DNA of 64,000 bases from Clostridia bacterium (GCA_017461475.1 JAFTXX010000044.1:1-64000); one strand, 5' to 3'; shown: positions 16,801 to 24,847, numbered from the stretch's first letter. Notes: generated by a model from the sequence alone, not told the origin. Numbers and translations are program-made.

Positions 16801-18349
16801 AACCGAGTTCGGCAACGAGTACAATGTAAACGGCGAACCCTATATCGCAAACGAGACCCTCGGTATGGACGCGGCAGGTATGCCCAATGTTGCACTTGAC
16901 ATGGCAGAAATCTTCGGCGGCACCACCTCCGACCGCGAACCTACACTCTGGCTCAGATATTTCACCGCGCTTATTTCCATGGCTTACTATGAGGACGACA
17001 TCCCCGCTCTCATGCGCGAGGCTCAGGACCTCTTCCCGAAGGATTCTCAGCCCTACAGAGTAGTAGACATCGTATTTGAACTCTACGAAAAGTACCCGAA
17101 CGACTGGAGACGCGCTGTTGTAAACGCTGAAAAGCTTTGCGGTCAGGCGCACTACGACTGGACCAACATCGCAGGTGAAACAGGCATAAACTGCTCGTTT
17201 ATCCTCATCGGTATGCTTTACGGCGAGGGCGATTTCTACGAAACATGTAAGATTATCGGTCTCGCGGGTCACGGCGGCGACTCCACCACCCCCGTAGGTC
17301 TTACCGTAGCCGCAGTAGCATGCGGATGGGAAGGCGTTGACGAGGAGACAAAGGCTGTTATCAATGAAAAAGTATGGCAGGACGGCAAGGGCACACTTGT
17401 AAACCTTGCGTCTCAGGAAAAGCAGGCATACTGGATGCACTGCGTAGGTCTGCCCGAGCGCATCAAGATGGCTGACATCCTCGATATGTATCAGGAAAAC
17501 TTCGAAAGCATCCTGCTTGAAAACGGCGGTAAAATTGAGAATGGCAATTACTACATTCCAAAGTCCAACCTCAAGGTTCTCGACACTTATTACTATAACG
17601 ATTTCGAGAGCGGCGATACCGCAGGCATGAAGACAAAGGGCAACGTTGACGTTACCACCGTATCTACCTACGCGGGCGAATACTCCGCAAGAGTTGGCGG
17701 CAGCGCTGCAACCGATAGCGAACTTTATGTAACCGTAAACGGTCTCACTGCAGGCGAAAGCTACAGAGTTACCGCGTTTGCGTCTGTTCCCGCATCCACT
17801 ACTCTTACCATGTTTGTAAGAGAGGCAGGCGGCGCTGATGTTGCATCCGCTAATGTAAGCGAGCAGACTAAGTACGCAAAGCGTCAGTTTATCTTCACTG
17901 CAACTGCTGCTACCATGGAAGTCGGTTTCCGCATCCCCAAGGGAACAAGCGACTTCAAGTACGCCGTTATAGACGAGTTTGAAGTAGTTAAGGCAACCGA
18001 AACTTCCGCAGGTACCGCAACAATTACCAATGCGGCTTCCGATAACCTCTACAAGGGTGCGGTCGGCGTAGCGGTAAATGCAAATACGACCAAGGAAGTT
18101 TACCTCAAGGTTACATTCGCAAATACAACGGGTCAGCGCGTCGATGTTAACATCAACCTCGACGGTGCAATTTACGGCGCGGTTCCGCTGTCCAAGACAG
18201 GACTTGCCAAGACCGACGGTTCAAACACAACTTACATCCCCGTAATTGCAAAGAACGGCAAGACCGAATATAACATTACTCTCAATACGGGTTCAAGTTC
18301 TGTTTACATTTATGATGTAGAACTCGTTACCGTTGACACAAGAATGTAA
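13811..18349 (+). CDS. giant secreted protein: two repeat modules, SLH-like region, ADP-ribosylglycohydrolase-like domain, CBM-like C-terminus
   Basis: 1512 residues. Signal peptide: about residues 1-26. Two homologous beta-rich modules (about 27-310 and 345-640) each start with VIYVKDGGNGNGSSADKA-type sequence and carry AKSFCILGGYQ. SLH-type sequence spans about 655-815 (AYANNITSGRSATKFDPDG). Then comes an ADP-ribosylglycohydrolase (DraG)-like domain (about 850-1240): GFLSGYEF, the metal motif NDDDFSID (931-938) and GHGGDSTTP (1153-1161). The usual C-terminal motif is GGDTD, so the second Asp is replaced by Thr here. A jelly-roll, CBM-like region (YYYNDFESGDTAG, about 1260-1400) follows. It is anchored to the wall by SLH. 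Substrate and activity are unknown; a glycosidase-like role is inferred from the locus. A paralogue follows 14 bp later. Confidence 0.8.
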   Translation: MKKRFGLMLGLVLAFAIMFAVAVSAAGNTVAYVMDGGEGDGTAPDKATSSLTTAYSSLDLSKDCTVVICGAYTQSATWVWKDGDYDGSVTFTSVYDGVDYRKTVGASYSFKAVRFVCFGDTRFENLDFVCTGTNMLLVGQFNPVTIGEGVTMSGSGMTGGSIAKSFCILGGYQNGQSTPPASSDADANITVLSGSALYIVPFSRSVANSNYTGTANITVGGSANVKTLHLSMAGPDGAVGGDVKVTIEGKANVDMVYGCTSNTTVNSVELTWKSGTVGEFYWTCPNTASKLLTIKNGTTLNATPTAKAQSNFSTVASNFDKMNEIADDKTDAKDTLTNQTVIYVKDGGNGNGSSADKALSNLADAFDALDLSKDCTVVICGTFTQSGNFDYGKDYTGSVTFTSVYGGTDYRKSGASYQFSNNRFVCYGETKFENMDFVCTKSNILVIGQHNPVTVGEGVTMSGDGMTGNSVAKSFCILGGYQHRVGDYPYTDDSDTNITVLSGSKLYIIPYSREMLGDYMGTANVTVGGTANVSVLHGSAAYPDTVSVGDVKITVKDNAVVNNFYGCTQITNVNSCEFNWLGGTIGKFEWNCSATPDADINIANKTVLKAADAVKLQTNYAEVAANFNIVTTTADTTDYVTPAAPVIETNYGAARGLYTLGLAQGYDTTGTNFGLSDDLTRIQTVVQVIRFLGVEDEVKAGTYTHPFTDVPAWANNYVGYAYANNITSGRSATKFDPDGVVDEMQFLTFMLRAIGYSDKDGDFVWNNPYALANKVRMSKADGNGSIFTRGDAFRTSWDTLFATAKDGDRVYANLEEAGVFTASELTKAVTEAQTAKVAPDKSGIADLDESGYHVISVEEYKDKTFAGLMAQFTGFLSGYEFAQASDGTARLAMADSWFELCNGPYAEYNSRNVHEDKHKYNESAGIWEVWNDDDFSIDVLNQYILRDMYKEYGTFASKKIKDGWITYNVYDMGGGHRSYGAYGLFSKYNYLPQYVGATEFGNEYNVNGEPYIANETLGMDAAGMPNVALDMAEIFGGTTSDREPTLWLRYFTALISMAYYEDDIPALMREAQDLFPKDSQPYRVVDIVFELYEKYPNDWRRAVVNAEKLCGQAHYDWTNIAGETGINCSFILIGMLYGEGDFYETCKIIGLAGHGGDSTTPVGLTVAAVACGWEGVDEETKAVINEKVWQDGKGTLVNLASQEKQAYWMHCVGLPERIKMADILDMYQENFESILLENGGKIENGNYYIPKSNLKVLDTYYYNDFESGDTAGMKTKGNVDVTTVSTYAGEYSARVGGSAATDSELYVTVNGLTAGESYRVTAFASVPASTTLTMFVREAGGADVASANVSEQTKYAKRQFIFTATAATMEVGFRIPKGTSDFKYAVIDEFEVVKATETSAGTATITNAASDNLYKGAVGVAVNANTTKEVYLKVTFANTTGQRVDVNINLDGAIYGAVPLSKTGLAKTDGSNTTYIPVIAKNGKTEYNITLNTGSSSVYIYDVELVTVDTRM

Positions 18350-18363
18350 GTCAGTGAGGTCAC

Positions 18364-21300
18364 ATGAGAAAACAGATATTTAATGTAATTAAATTTGTTC
18401 TGTTTACCGTGGCTTTGTCGGCAATGCTGCTTTTTGCAGTATCTGCCGCAGACAATGTTGTATATTTAAAGGATGGAGGAACCGGCGACGGTTCCTCTCC
18501 TGATAACGCGGTAAACACACTTACAAAAGCTCATAACGCGCTCGACCTCACCAAAGACGACGCAACTATAGTTGTCTGCGGCACTTTCACGCAGGAAGAG
18601 GACTTCGACTACGGCACAAATTACGACGGCAAAGTTACGTTCACATCTGTATTTGACGGTACAGATTACCGCGAGACCGTCGACGCGGCATGGCAGTTCA
18701 AGGCAAGCCGCCTTGCATGCTACGGCGATACGGCGTTTGAAAATATCAGTTTTGTTTCGCTTGTCACCGAAGACGACGAGGCAACGGGCGACTACTATCG
18801 CATAGTCGGTCAGCACCACGCGGTAACACTCGGAGAGGGTGTCACCGTCACGGGCGATAAACTTTACGGCACGCTGATGGCAAACTCGTTTGTAATTCTC
18901 GGCGGCTTTGACAAAGGCTTTGGCTATTCCAATGCGGCTACCGCTGCCGATGTAAATGTTACCGTGCTTTCGGGTTCAAAACTTTACATCATCCCGTATT
19001 CGCACAACATTTTGGGTACTTATACGGGTACATCCAACATTACCATAGGCGGCACGGCGGACGTGTCGGTACTCCTTGGCTCATGCGCATATCCCAACGG
19101 AGTGACTGTCGGCGATGTACGCGTTAAACTTACGGACAGTTGCACACTTCGCAAGTTCTACGGCTGTGTGCAGGACACAACGATGAACTCGCTTGAGTTT
19201 GAGTGGGAGTCGGGAACGGTTCACACGAGTTTCTATCTTTCAAATTCGGACAACAATACGCTTACGGTAAGCACGCCGACAATTCTCCGCGTTTCGGACA
19301 AGGCGGCGGCTTCGATGTACTACGCAGGCGTTGCGGGCAAGTTTGATACCGTCATTTCATCGGCGAAAACTCCCACCGATATTACTCCTGCAAGTCCCTC
19401 TGACAGCGTCAGCTTAGCACTTGCCGCCCGCGGCAAGGCATACAGCGCATTTACCTTTGACACCATAGGCGAAAATGTCGCGCAAGTGTCAATCAAACTT
19501 CCCGCAGACGCGGCAAACGGCATTGTATACCGAGTAAACGGCGAGTTTATCACCCCCATTGACGCTGACCCCGTCGGCAACGGTCACATGGCGTTTGACC
19601 TTACGGACAGCGGCACATATGTTTGCGCCGACACCGATTTTGTCACATACGGCGATATAAACTCTGATGGCATCGTTAATATTGCCGACGCGCTCTGCAT
19701 TATCAAAATTGCACTCGGCTACCGCGGCACGGGTCTTGACGTTGCGACTGCGGATATGGATCACAACGAGAAGATTTCGATTATCGACGCGCTTCGTTTG
19801 TTTAAAACGGTAGTAGCATCGGATACCGAAGAGGAATTTACATTCGATCCCAATGATTACAACGTCATTTCGGTAAACAAGTACCTAGATAAGACAAAAC
19901 TCGGTTTCCTCTCGCAGATGGTCGGATTCCTCTCGGGCTATGAGTTCGCCAAGGACTCAAGCGGCAAACCCCTTATTGCAATGGAGGACAGTTGGTTTGA
20001 AATGTGCAACGGCCCATACGCCGAGTACAATGCGAACAATCCGCACACCGATAAACTCCTCTGCAATGAGGAAACGGGTATATGGGAAGTATGGACGGAC
20101 GACGACTTCAGCATCGATATCCTCAACCAGTACATCCTCCGCGATATGTACTCCCGGTACGGCACCGTAAACACCAAGGTCATTACCGATGACTGGGTAA
20201 AATACGATGTTTACGACATGGGCGGTGGCAACCGCGACATCGGCGCATACGGGCTTATGAGCCGTTATCAGTATCTCTCTGTTTTTGCAGGTAGCACCGA
20301 GGTGGGAAACAACTTCAATGTAAACGGCGAGCCGTATATCGGCAATGAAACACTGGGCATGGACGCGGCAGGTATGCCCGACCTTGCGATTGACCTTGCA
20401 TCAAAGTTCGGTTCAACCACAAGCGACCGCGACCCGCTCGAATGGCTCAAGATGTTTGCCGCGATGTACTCGGCGGCGTACTTCGAGGACGATATCCCCA
20501 CGCTTATCCGCGACGCACAGGCGGCGGCACTTCCTAAGGGTTCATGGCCTTACGAAGTGGTTGACACATGCTTTGAACTTTACGAAAAATACCCCGACAA
20601 CTGGCGCGCGGCAATAATCGAGGCGGACACCGTTTTCCGCAGTCTCAACTATGATAATTCGGGTTACATGGGCTGTTCGTCCATCAACTGCTCGTTTATC
20701 ATCCTCGGTCTGCTTTACGGCGACGGCAATTATTATGAGACATGTAAGATTATTTCCCTCGCAGGTCACGGCGGCGACTCCACCACGCCCACCGCGCTCG
20801 GCGTTGTCGGCGTAGTCTGTGGCTGGTCGAACCTTGATTCCACGTCAAAGAGCATAATCAATGAAAAGGTATGGCAGGGCGGAGAGGGTATCATAGTAAA
20901 TCTCCCCATAGACGAAACTTCTTCCTACGGCACATGGATGCACTCCGCGGGACTTGACGAGAGATTCAGCATCAAAGCCCTGATTTACATGTATCAGGAC
21001 AACTTTGAAAATCTTCTCTACGAAAACGGCGGATTTAAGAAGGACGGCTACTATTATATCCCCAAGACTACCGCTCCGAAAATTGATACCGTCTACGCCG
21101 ACTCGTTTGAGACCACAGGCGTAAGCGAGTACAAAGCAAAGGGCGGCACAGTCACTCTTGCCGATGTTCCTTTCATGGGTTCAAATGCCGTTCAGGTCAA
21201 CGCCGCATCGAGCGGCGACAGCGTAGGTTACACCACGGTAAGCGGTCTTACCGTCGGAGAGACTTATAAACTTTCCGCGTTTATCCGTACCACCGAGGGC

Positions 21301-21888
21301 GTCACCGCGCATATGTTCGTCCGCGAAAGCGGTGCGGAAATAAAGACGTTTGTCACCGCGCACGACCCCGGTTCATACATCACACGTTACACCGTAGGTG
21401 TTGGCGCAAACGATGTCCGCTCTTACATCAAGCGCGAACTCGTCTTCACCGCTACGGCGACCTCTATGGAAATCGGACTTATGGTTGAAGACGGCGCACC
21501 CGATGGCGGCAACGCTTCGTTTGACGCGGTATCGCTTGTCCGCTTTGATGAAACTTCGGTCAGCGATGTCACCGTCAGCGGCGCAAAGAACGCGGATGGC
21601 TCCTATAACGGTCAAATCCGCTTTGATATTGCGGGCGGCGCAGACGAAGAAGTGTGGCTCAAACTCACATATTCCAGCAATGCAACCGCTCTTCAAAAGG
21701 CGGTAACCCTTGTAAATCGCGCATGGCAGTCGAGAACGCCCATTGCCCCCACAGGCAGCGGTAAGGTTACGGTATATATCCCCGTCCTTGTCGATAAGGA
21801 AGAAAACAACCTTGTCACAATGTACGTCGGCGATACAAATGTAACTGTCCATGAGGCGGCACTCGTCACCACACGCGAAAGATTTTAA
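18364..21888 (+). CDS. secreted dockerin protein with ADP-ribosylglycohydrolase-like domain (paralogue of upstream gene)
   Basis: 1174 residues with a signal peptide (about 1-30). It has one repeat module (about 31-330) like those of its neighbour, and then, instead of SLH repeats, a type I dockerin (about 430-480). The dockerin's two calcium-binding repeats are GDINSDGIVNIADALCIIK and ADMDHNEKISIIDALRLFK. The ADP-ribosylglycohydrolase-like domain (about 490-890) is closely similar to the upstream one: GFLSGYEF, TDDDFSID (578-585) and GHGGDSTTP (801-809), with the same Asp-to-Thr change. A CBM-like domain and a beta-rich tail follow. Dockerins plug into cohesins, so this copy should join a cellulosome-type complex while its sister is tied to the wall. 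No cohesin gene is in the window. Confidence 0.8.
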   Translation: MRKQIFNVIKFVLFTVALSAMLLFAVSAADNVVYLKDGGTGDGSSPDNAVNTLTKAHNALDLTKDDATIVVCGTFTQEEDFDYGTNYDGKVTFTSVFDGTDYRETVDAAWQFKASRLACYGDTAFENISFVSLVTEDDEATGDYYRIVGQHHAVTLGEGVTVTGDKLYGTLMANSFVILGGFDKGFGYSNAATAADVNVTVLSGSKLYIIPYSHNILGTYTGTSNITIGGTADVSVLLGSCAYPNGVTVGDVRVKLTDSCTLRKFYGCVQDTTMNSLEFEWESGTVHTSFYLSNSDNNTLTVSTPTILRVSDKAAASMYYAGVAGKFDTVISSAKTPTDITPASPSDSVSLALAARGKAYSAFTFDTIGENVAQVSIKLPADAANGIVYRVNGEFITPIDADPVGNGHMAFDLTDSGTYVCADTDFVTYGDINSDGIVNIADALCIIKIALGYRGTGLDVATADMDHNEKISIIDALRLFKTVVASDTEEEFTFDPNDYNVISVNKYLDKTKLGFLSQMVGFLSGYEFAKDSSGKPLIAMEDSWFEMCNGPYAEYNANNPHTDKLLCNEETGIWEVWTDDDFSIDILNQYILRDMYSRYGTVNTKVITDDWVKYDVYDMGGGNRDIGAYGLMSRYQYLSVFAGSTEVGNNFNVNGEPYIGNETLGMDAAGMPDLAIDLASKFGSTTSDRDPLEWLKMFAAMYSAAYFEDDIPTLIRDAQAAALPKGSWPYEVVDTCFELYEKYPDNWRAAIIEADTVFRSLNYDNSGYMGCSSINCSFIILGLLYGDGNYYETCKIISLAGHGGDSTTPTALGVVGVVCGWSNLDSTSKSIINEKVWQGGEGIIVNLPIDETSSYGTWMHSAGLDERFSIKALIYMYQDNFENLLYENGGFKKDGYYYIPKTTAPKIDTVYADSFETTGVSEYKAKGGTVTLADVPFMGSNAVQVNAASSGDSVGYTTVSGLTVGETYKLSAFIRTTEGVTAHMFVRESGAEIKTFVTAHDPGSYITRYTVGVGANDVRSYIKRELVFTATATSMEIGLMVEDGAPDGGNASFDAVSLVRFDETSVSDVTVSGAKNADGSYNGQIRFDIAGGADEEVWLKLTYSSNATALQKAVTLVNRAWQSRTPIAPTGSGKVTVYIPVLVDKEENNLVTMYVGDTNVTVHEAALVTTRERF

Positions 21889-21906
21889 CAAAAAAACGGC
21901 ACTCTT

Positions 21907-22105
21907 GCGGCACACTTCTTCCGAAGTGTGCCGCAGTTATATTCGCCTTGCGGCGAGTTATATTGCTACGCAGTGATATTATGCTTCGCATAGTTATATT
22001 GCCTGCGGCAGTTTTAGGGCGAATATAATATCACTTAAGCCGTCGGCTTAAATATCACGTTTGCGTTAGCAAACATATCACTATGTGCGCAGCACATAAT
22101 ATCAC
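21907..22105. repeat. modular hairpin array B
   Basis: This has the same plan as array A (2488-2687). It opens with a GGCACACTTC/GAAGTGTGCC stem. The hairpins CGCCTTGCGGCG, CTACGCAG, ATGCTTCGCAT and GCCTGCGGC are joined by AGTTATATT/TGATATT. After the central AGTTTTAGGGCGAATATAATATCACT, the hairpins TAAGCCGTCGGCTTA, GTTTGCGTTAGCAAAC and ATGTGCGCAGCACAT are joined by AATATCAC. The linkers and centre are conserved between the arrays. Some stems differ completely in sequence but remain perfectly paired. Confidence 0.85.
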
Positions 22106-22138
22106 GAAAAACGGCACTCGAAAGAGTGTCGTTTTTCG
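22106..22138. terminator. bidirectional terminator after the secreted-protein operon
   Basis: CGAAAAACGGCACTC-GAAA-GAGTGTCGTTTTTCG forms a near-perfect stem with A/T flanks, between convergent genes. A half-copy of the arm (AAAAAACGGCACTC, 21891-21904) lies before array B, so the array appears inserted next to, or bracketed by, this terminator sequence. Confidence 0.75.
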
Positions 22139-22173
22139 TAGTGGGACGATGTCATCGACGTCCCGTTAAACTT

Positions 22174-22707
22174 CTACCCAAGCAAAATATACGCGCCGAG
22201 CGCGATAAACACCACGGGAACAATAACGCGCTTGTATTTCTGCAAAAACGCGCTGAGCCAAGGCAGACTTGCCAACTTTTTCCCAAGAAAACACCACAGT
22301 GCTGTCATCACCGCAAATATCGCAACCGCCAAAAGACTTTCGGGCAGGGAATACCCCGCAAACAGCGGAATGTACACGCCGATGTTGTCCGCGCCGTTTG
22401 CTACAGTGATAAGCGCAATGCCGAAAACTCCCGTCCCCGATTTGCTCTCATCCTCTCTGCGGTCAAATATCGCCTTAACGCCGAGCAAAATCGGAATTAC
22501 GCCGAGCCAGTGAATATACCCCTCGGGGATAAAACTTAAACCAAACGCGCCGAGCAGGCTCACGCCGACAAGCGCACCCATCCCGAGATATTGCCCCAAA
22601 ACAACCGTCAAAGCCTTGCACTGTGCAAAAAACAGAGTCAGTATAAAAATGTCGTCAATGTTTGTGCCGATAAATGAAACTATAGAAGTGATAACAGAGC
22701 TTGGCAT
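22174..22707 (-). CDS. CadD-family cadmium resistance / transport protein
   Basis: 177 residues with five or six membrane helices. The N-terminal SFIGTNIDDIFILTLFF carries the conserved TN(I/L)DD motif of the CadD family, and the mirrored motif VANGADNIGVYIPLF comes near residue 105. CadD proteins give cadmium resistance in Staphylococcus, but many family members have other or unknown substrates. The start codon overlaps the stop of the upstream phosphatase gene (TAATG on the minus strand), so the two are translationally coupled. Confidence 0.85.
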   Translation of the reverse strand: MPSSVITSIVSFIGTNIDDIFILTLFFAQCKALTVVLGQYLGMGALVGVSLLGAFGLSFIPEGYIHWLGVIPILLGVKAIFDRREDESKSGTGVFGIALITVANGADNIGVYIPLFAGYSLPESLLAVAIFAVMTALWCFLGKKLASLPWLSAFLQKYKRVIVPVVFIALGAYILLG

Positions 22708-23408
22708 TACACATAATACTCCTTCATGGTGTCAAGGCAAAGACACGCGAGGCGGCCGCCGAATGCCGCGCCGCAGTCTATCGCGATGTTGTTTGCGTTT
22801 TTGTAGATTTCCCACTTGCCCGTAAGCAGTTTTGTAGGCGTGTGACCCGATACAATGTAAATCGAGTTGTCGTCAAAAAGTTTCTTGTCATAGTCCGCGC
22901 GCTCAAAGGTGAGTTCTTCCAATGTGTAGTCTGAAAGCGGTTTGCCCTGCGCAAAGTTTCCGAGCGTGCTGTGCACCAGTATGTATGTCTTGTCGCCGAC
23001 ATCAACTACTTCGTAGGGAGCAAATTCTTTCATGTATTCCAAGAGGTCCTCGCGCTCGTCTTTGGGCAGAGCGGTGAACTGCTTCAGCGTAGTGCTTCCG
23101 CCGTTTTGCTGATACGAGAGCAGTTTATTCATAAACTCCCCGTCTATCTGCGTTGCGTAGTTGTCCTCGGTAATCTCCACAAGCAGTTTGTCAAGCACAT
23201 CAAGCGCCATAAGTTCGTGATTGCCTAAAATCGGGTACACATTCGCGCGCATCGACATGTCCTGCAGCACGGTTACGGGTTCGTTACCCCTGTCGCAAAC
23301 ATCGCCGAGCACAAAAAGCGTGTCCTCGTCCGAAAAGTTTATCTGCTCCAGCATGTCAATATACTTGCCGTATTCCCCATGAATATCCGCCATTACGTAT
23401 GTAGCCAT
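22707..23408 (-). CDS. metallophosphoesterase (PP2A/Ap4A-hydrolase-like)
   Basis: 233 residues with the full calcineurin-type motif set: DIH (D8, H10), GDVCDRG (35-41), GNHE (62-65) and a late SGHTPT near residue 185. The two-metal site therefore seems intact. Members of this group remove phosphate from phosphoserine/threonine or cut dinucleoside polyphosphates; which applies here cannot be told. It is the first gene of a two-gene operon with the CadD-like transporter. The start has GGTGAC on the minus strand just upstream. Confidence 0.88.
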   Translation of the reverse strand: MATYVMADIHGEYGKYIDMLEQINFSDEDTLFVLGDVCDRGNEPVTVLQDMSMRANVYPILGNHELMALDVLDKLLVEITEDNYATQIDGEFMNKLLSYQQNGGSTTLKQFTALPKDEREDLLEYMKEFAPYEVVDVGDKTYILVHSTLGNFAQGKPLSDYTLEELTFERADYDKKLFDDNSIYIVSGHTPTKLLTGKWEIYKNANNIAIDCGAAFGGRLACLCLDTMKEYYV

Positions 23409-23461
23409 AAAGTCACCTCATAGATAGTATATCATAAGTGAAAGAAAAAAGGCAATGTTAT

Positions 23462-23568
23462 GTAAATTGATGTTTATGATAATAGGCAAGCAACTATAAA
23501 GCCTTCTCCGCTGGAGAAGGCAAAGAGTGGTTAGTGCGTCGCCATTACTCGCGTAAACATTAATTTAC
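23462..23568. mobile_element. small inverted-repeat element, copy 5 (short-core type)
   Basis: Ends GTAAATTGATGTTTATG (23462-23478) and TAAACATTAATTTAC (23554-23568) are inverted copies of each other. The 75-bp core holds CCTTCTCCGCTGGAGAAGG and TGCGTCGCCATTACT. The latter is also in copy 4 (30100-30270) at the same distance from the right end. No coding capacity. Confidence 0.75.
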
Positions 23569-23590
23569 CATTTCAAAATCATCATAATGC

Positions 23591-23614
23591 AAAAGGATAG
23601 CGAAACGCTATCCT
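23591..23614. terminator. terminator of the XRE regulator gene
   Basis: AAAGGATAGCG-AAA-CGCTATCCTTT is a perfect 11-bp stem followed by T residues on the minus strand, right after the regulator's stop codon. Confidence 0.75.
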
Positions 23615-23617
23615 TTG

Positions 23618-23947
23618 TTAATTCAGCGATTGCAGATACACCGAAAGCAATTGCAACGCGGTTTCTTTGTCCTTAGGCGAGCAGGCGCTAAGCCTTTGCC
23701 ACAACTCTTCTTGCTTTGCCGAAATGGAAGAGCTGTCTTTGGTCAGAACTTCATCGGGAGTGATATGAAGAACATTGCAAATGCGAAGAACAGTTTCGAT
23801 GCGCATATTGACCGCGCCGCGCTCGATATCTGCATATGTGCGGTCTGACAGTCCCGCCGCTTCTGCAACTTCTGCCTGCGTCATTCCCGCCTTTTTGCGA
23901 ATTGTAAATAGTTTGTTGCCAATTTCGTGAAAGTCAAAAATGAGCAT
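23618..23947 (-). CDS. XRE-family (HTH_3) transcriptional regulator
   Basis: 109 residues from the ATG at 23947, which follows GGGAGGAAG on the minus strand; a longer frame to 24004 lacks a ribosome site and would run through the operator region. The helix-turn-helix is clear: RKKAGMTQAEVAEAAGLSDRTYADIERG (about residues 15-42, with TQAEVAEAAGLS as helices 2-3). The C-terminal tail (about 75-109) is helical and may dimerise. It is divergent from a membrane protein gene, and a 12-of-14 palindrome GGAATTATAACTCC lies between the two. Confidence 0.88.
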   Translation of the reverse strand: MLIFDFHEIGNKLFTIRKKAGMTQAEVAEAAGLSDRTYADIERGAVNMRIETVLRICNVLHITPDEVLTKDSSSISAKQEELWQRLSACSPKDKETALQLLSVYLQSLN

Positions 23948-23975
23948 TTTTCTTCCTCCCAAAATGTCATATATA

Positions 23976-24026
23976 GGAATTATAACTCCGAAAAGTATTG
24001 ACAAAAAGGAAGAATATATGTATAAT
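23976..24026 (+). promoter_or_regulatory. divergent promoter region with candidate XRE operator
   Basis: The palindrome GGAATTATAACTCC (23976-23989) covers a minus-strand TATAAT that could serve the regulator gene. Just downstream is a perfect plus-strand promoter, TTGACA (23998-24003), 17-bp spacer, TATAAT (24021-24026), for the membrane protein gene. The palindrome ends 8 bp before that -35 box. Confidence 0.65.
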
Positions 24027-24083
24027 TATAGGCAGAATAGTTCCTGATGTATCAACATCTGCACATTCAAAGGAGGACAGATT

Positions 24084-24641
24084 ATGGAAGGAATTTTAAT
24101 GGCAATTGCAGTTATTGCAATGCTTGTCGGCACCGCTTTTTACAATCCGCTTCGCAGAAAAGTGGCAGGCGTTGTCGGTGTTGGTGGCTCGTATATGATT
24201 TTGGCGGGCGTTATGCTTTTTGTCATGTTGATAGGGCAACTTTTCAACCATGAAGAAGTGAGCGTATCCATTATGGAAATAGTCATGGTGATCATATTTA
24301 TGCTACTATGCCTTGGCTACATGGTGTATGTCATGCTTGTAAGGTGCGAGACAGTTGCACAGCGTGTCATGCTTCCTATTATCGCATGCCTTATAGGTCT
24401 CGGTTTCTGTATGCGTTTTATTTTGATGCTTGCTTGTCACATTCCCATGGAGAGCGGGAAAGAAACTGCTTCGGTTCATTTCCCCAAGCGTGTCATTGAC
24501 GATCAAGGCGAAACCTGGCAAAGACAGGGTGACGGTACAGGCGACCTTGAGGAATACTATTGCGGAAAAACCGGTGCAAGAATCAATCTTCGTTATACCG
24601 GCGATTATGTAAACTATCCCGCAGGCTGGCGCGAAGGCTGA
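24084..24641 (+). CDS. membrane protein of unknown function
   Basis: 185 residues. Four hydrophobic segments lie in the first 120 residues: about 4-20, 29-53, 62-85 and 93-116. The C-terminal 65 residues are soluble, polar and rich in Gly, Arg and Glu, and carry one Cys (EEYYCGKTGARI). The ATG at 24084 follows AAAGGAGGACAG. The gene has a consensus sigma-A promoter and is divergent from an XRE regulator that probably controls it. I do not recognise the family. Confidence 0.75.
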   Translation: MEGILMAIAVIAMLVGTAFYNPLRRKVAGVVGVGGSYMILAGVMLFVMLIGQLFNHEEVSVSIMEIVMVIIFMLLCLGYMVYVMLVRCETVAQRVMLPIIACLIGLGFCMRFILMLACHIPMESGKETASVHFPKRVIDDQGETWQRQGDGTGDLEEYYCGKTGARINLRYTGDYVNYPAGWREG

Positions 24642-24647
24642 TAAAAG

Positions 24648-24675
24648 CAAAAGAGGTACTCGAATGAGTACCTCT
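24648..24675. terminator. terminator after the membrane protein gene
   Basis: AAAAGAGGTACTC-GAAT-GAGTACCTCTTTT is a perfect stem with a T-run. Confidence 0.85.
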
Positions 24676-24678
24676 TTT

Positions 24679-24699
24679 GTTGGTGCAGGTGAAGGGACT
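24679..24699 (-). pseudogene. tRNA-Leu 3'-end fragment (direct repeat of the real tRNA end)
   Basis: TTGGTGCAGGTGAAGGGACTT repeats the 3' end (CCA, acceptor and half of the T arm) of the tRNA-Leu at 24848-24934. Beyond this block the T-arm sequence is disrupted by two extra bases and then diverges. Both copies lie just after a strong hairpin. This looks like a leftover attachment-site or partial tRNA duplication. Confidence 0.65.
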
Positions 24700-24814
24700 T
24701 ACGAACCCAATGTATGCGCAAACAACATCTGAATGCAACTTTAGTTTTAGCGCATACATTAATCAAATGCTACGCATTTGAGGGGTTCAAGCCGATAAAC
24801 TACAAGCGAAAAAG

Positions 24815-24847
24815 AAAACTCATCGCAAAAGCGATGAGTTTTCTTTT
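24815..24847. terminator. terminator of tRNA-Leu (CAG)
   Basis: GAAAACTCATCGC-AAAA-GCGATGAGTTTTC is a 13-bp perfect stem. On the minus strand it is followed by TTTTTC, directly downstream of the tRNA. Confidence 0.8.

Noticed and set aside
24679..24760. a complete third tRNA-Leu gene
   Set aside because: Only the 3' acceptor and part of the T arm are present; the T loop has two extra bases and no anticodon or D arm can be folded.
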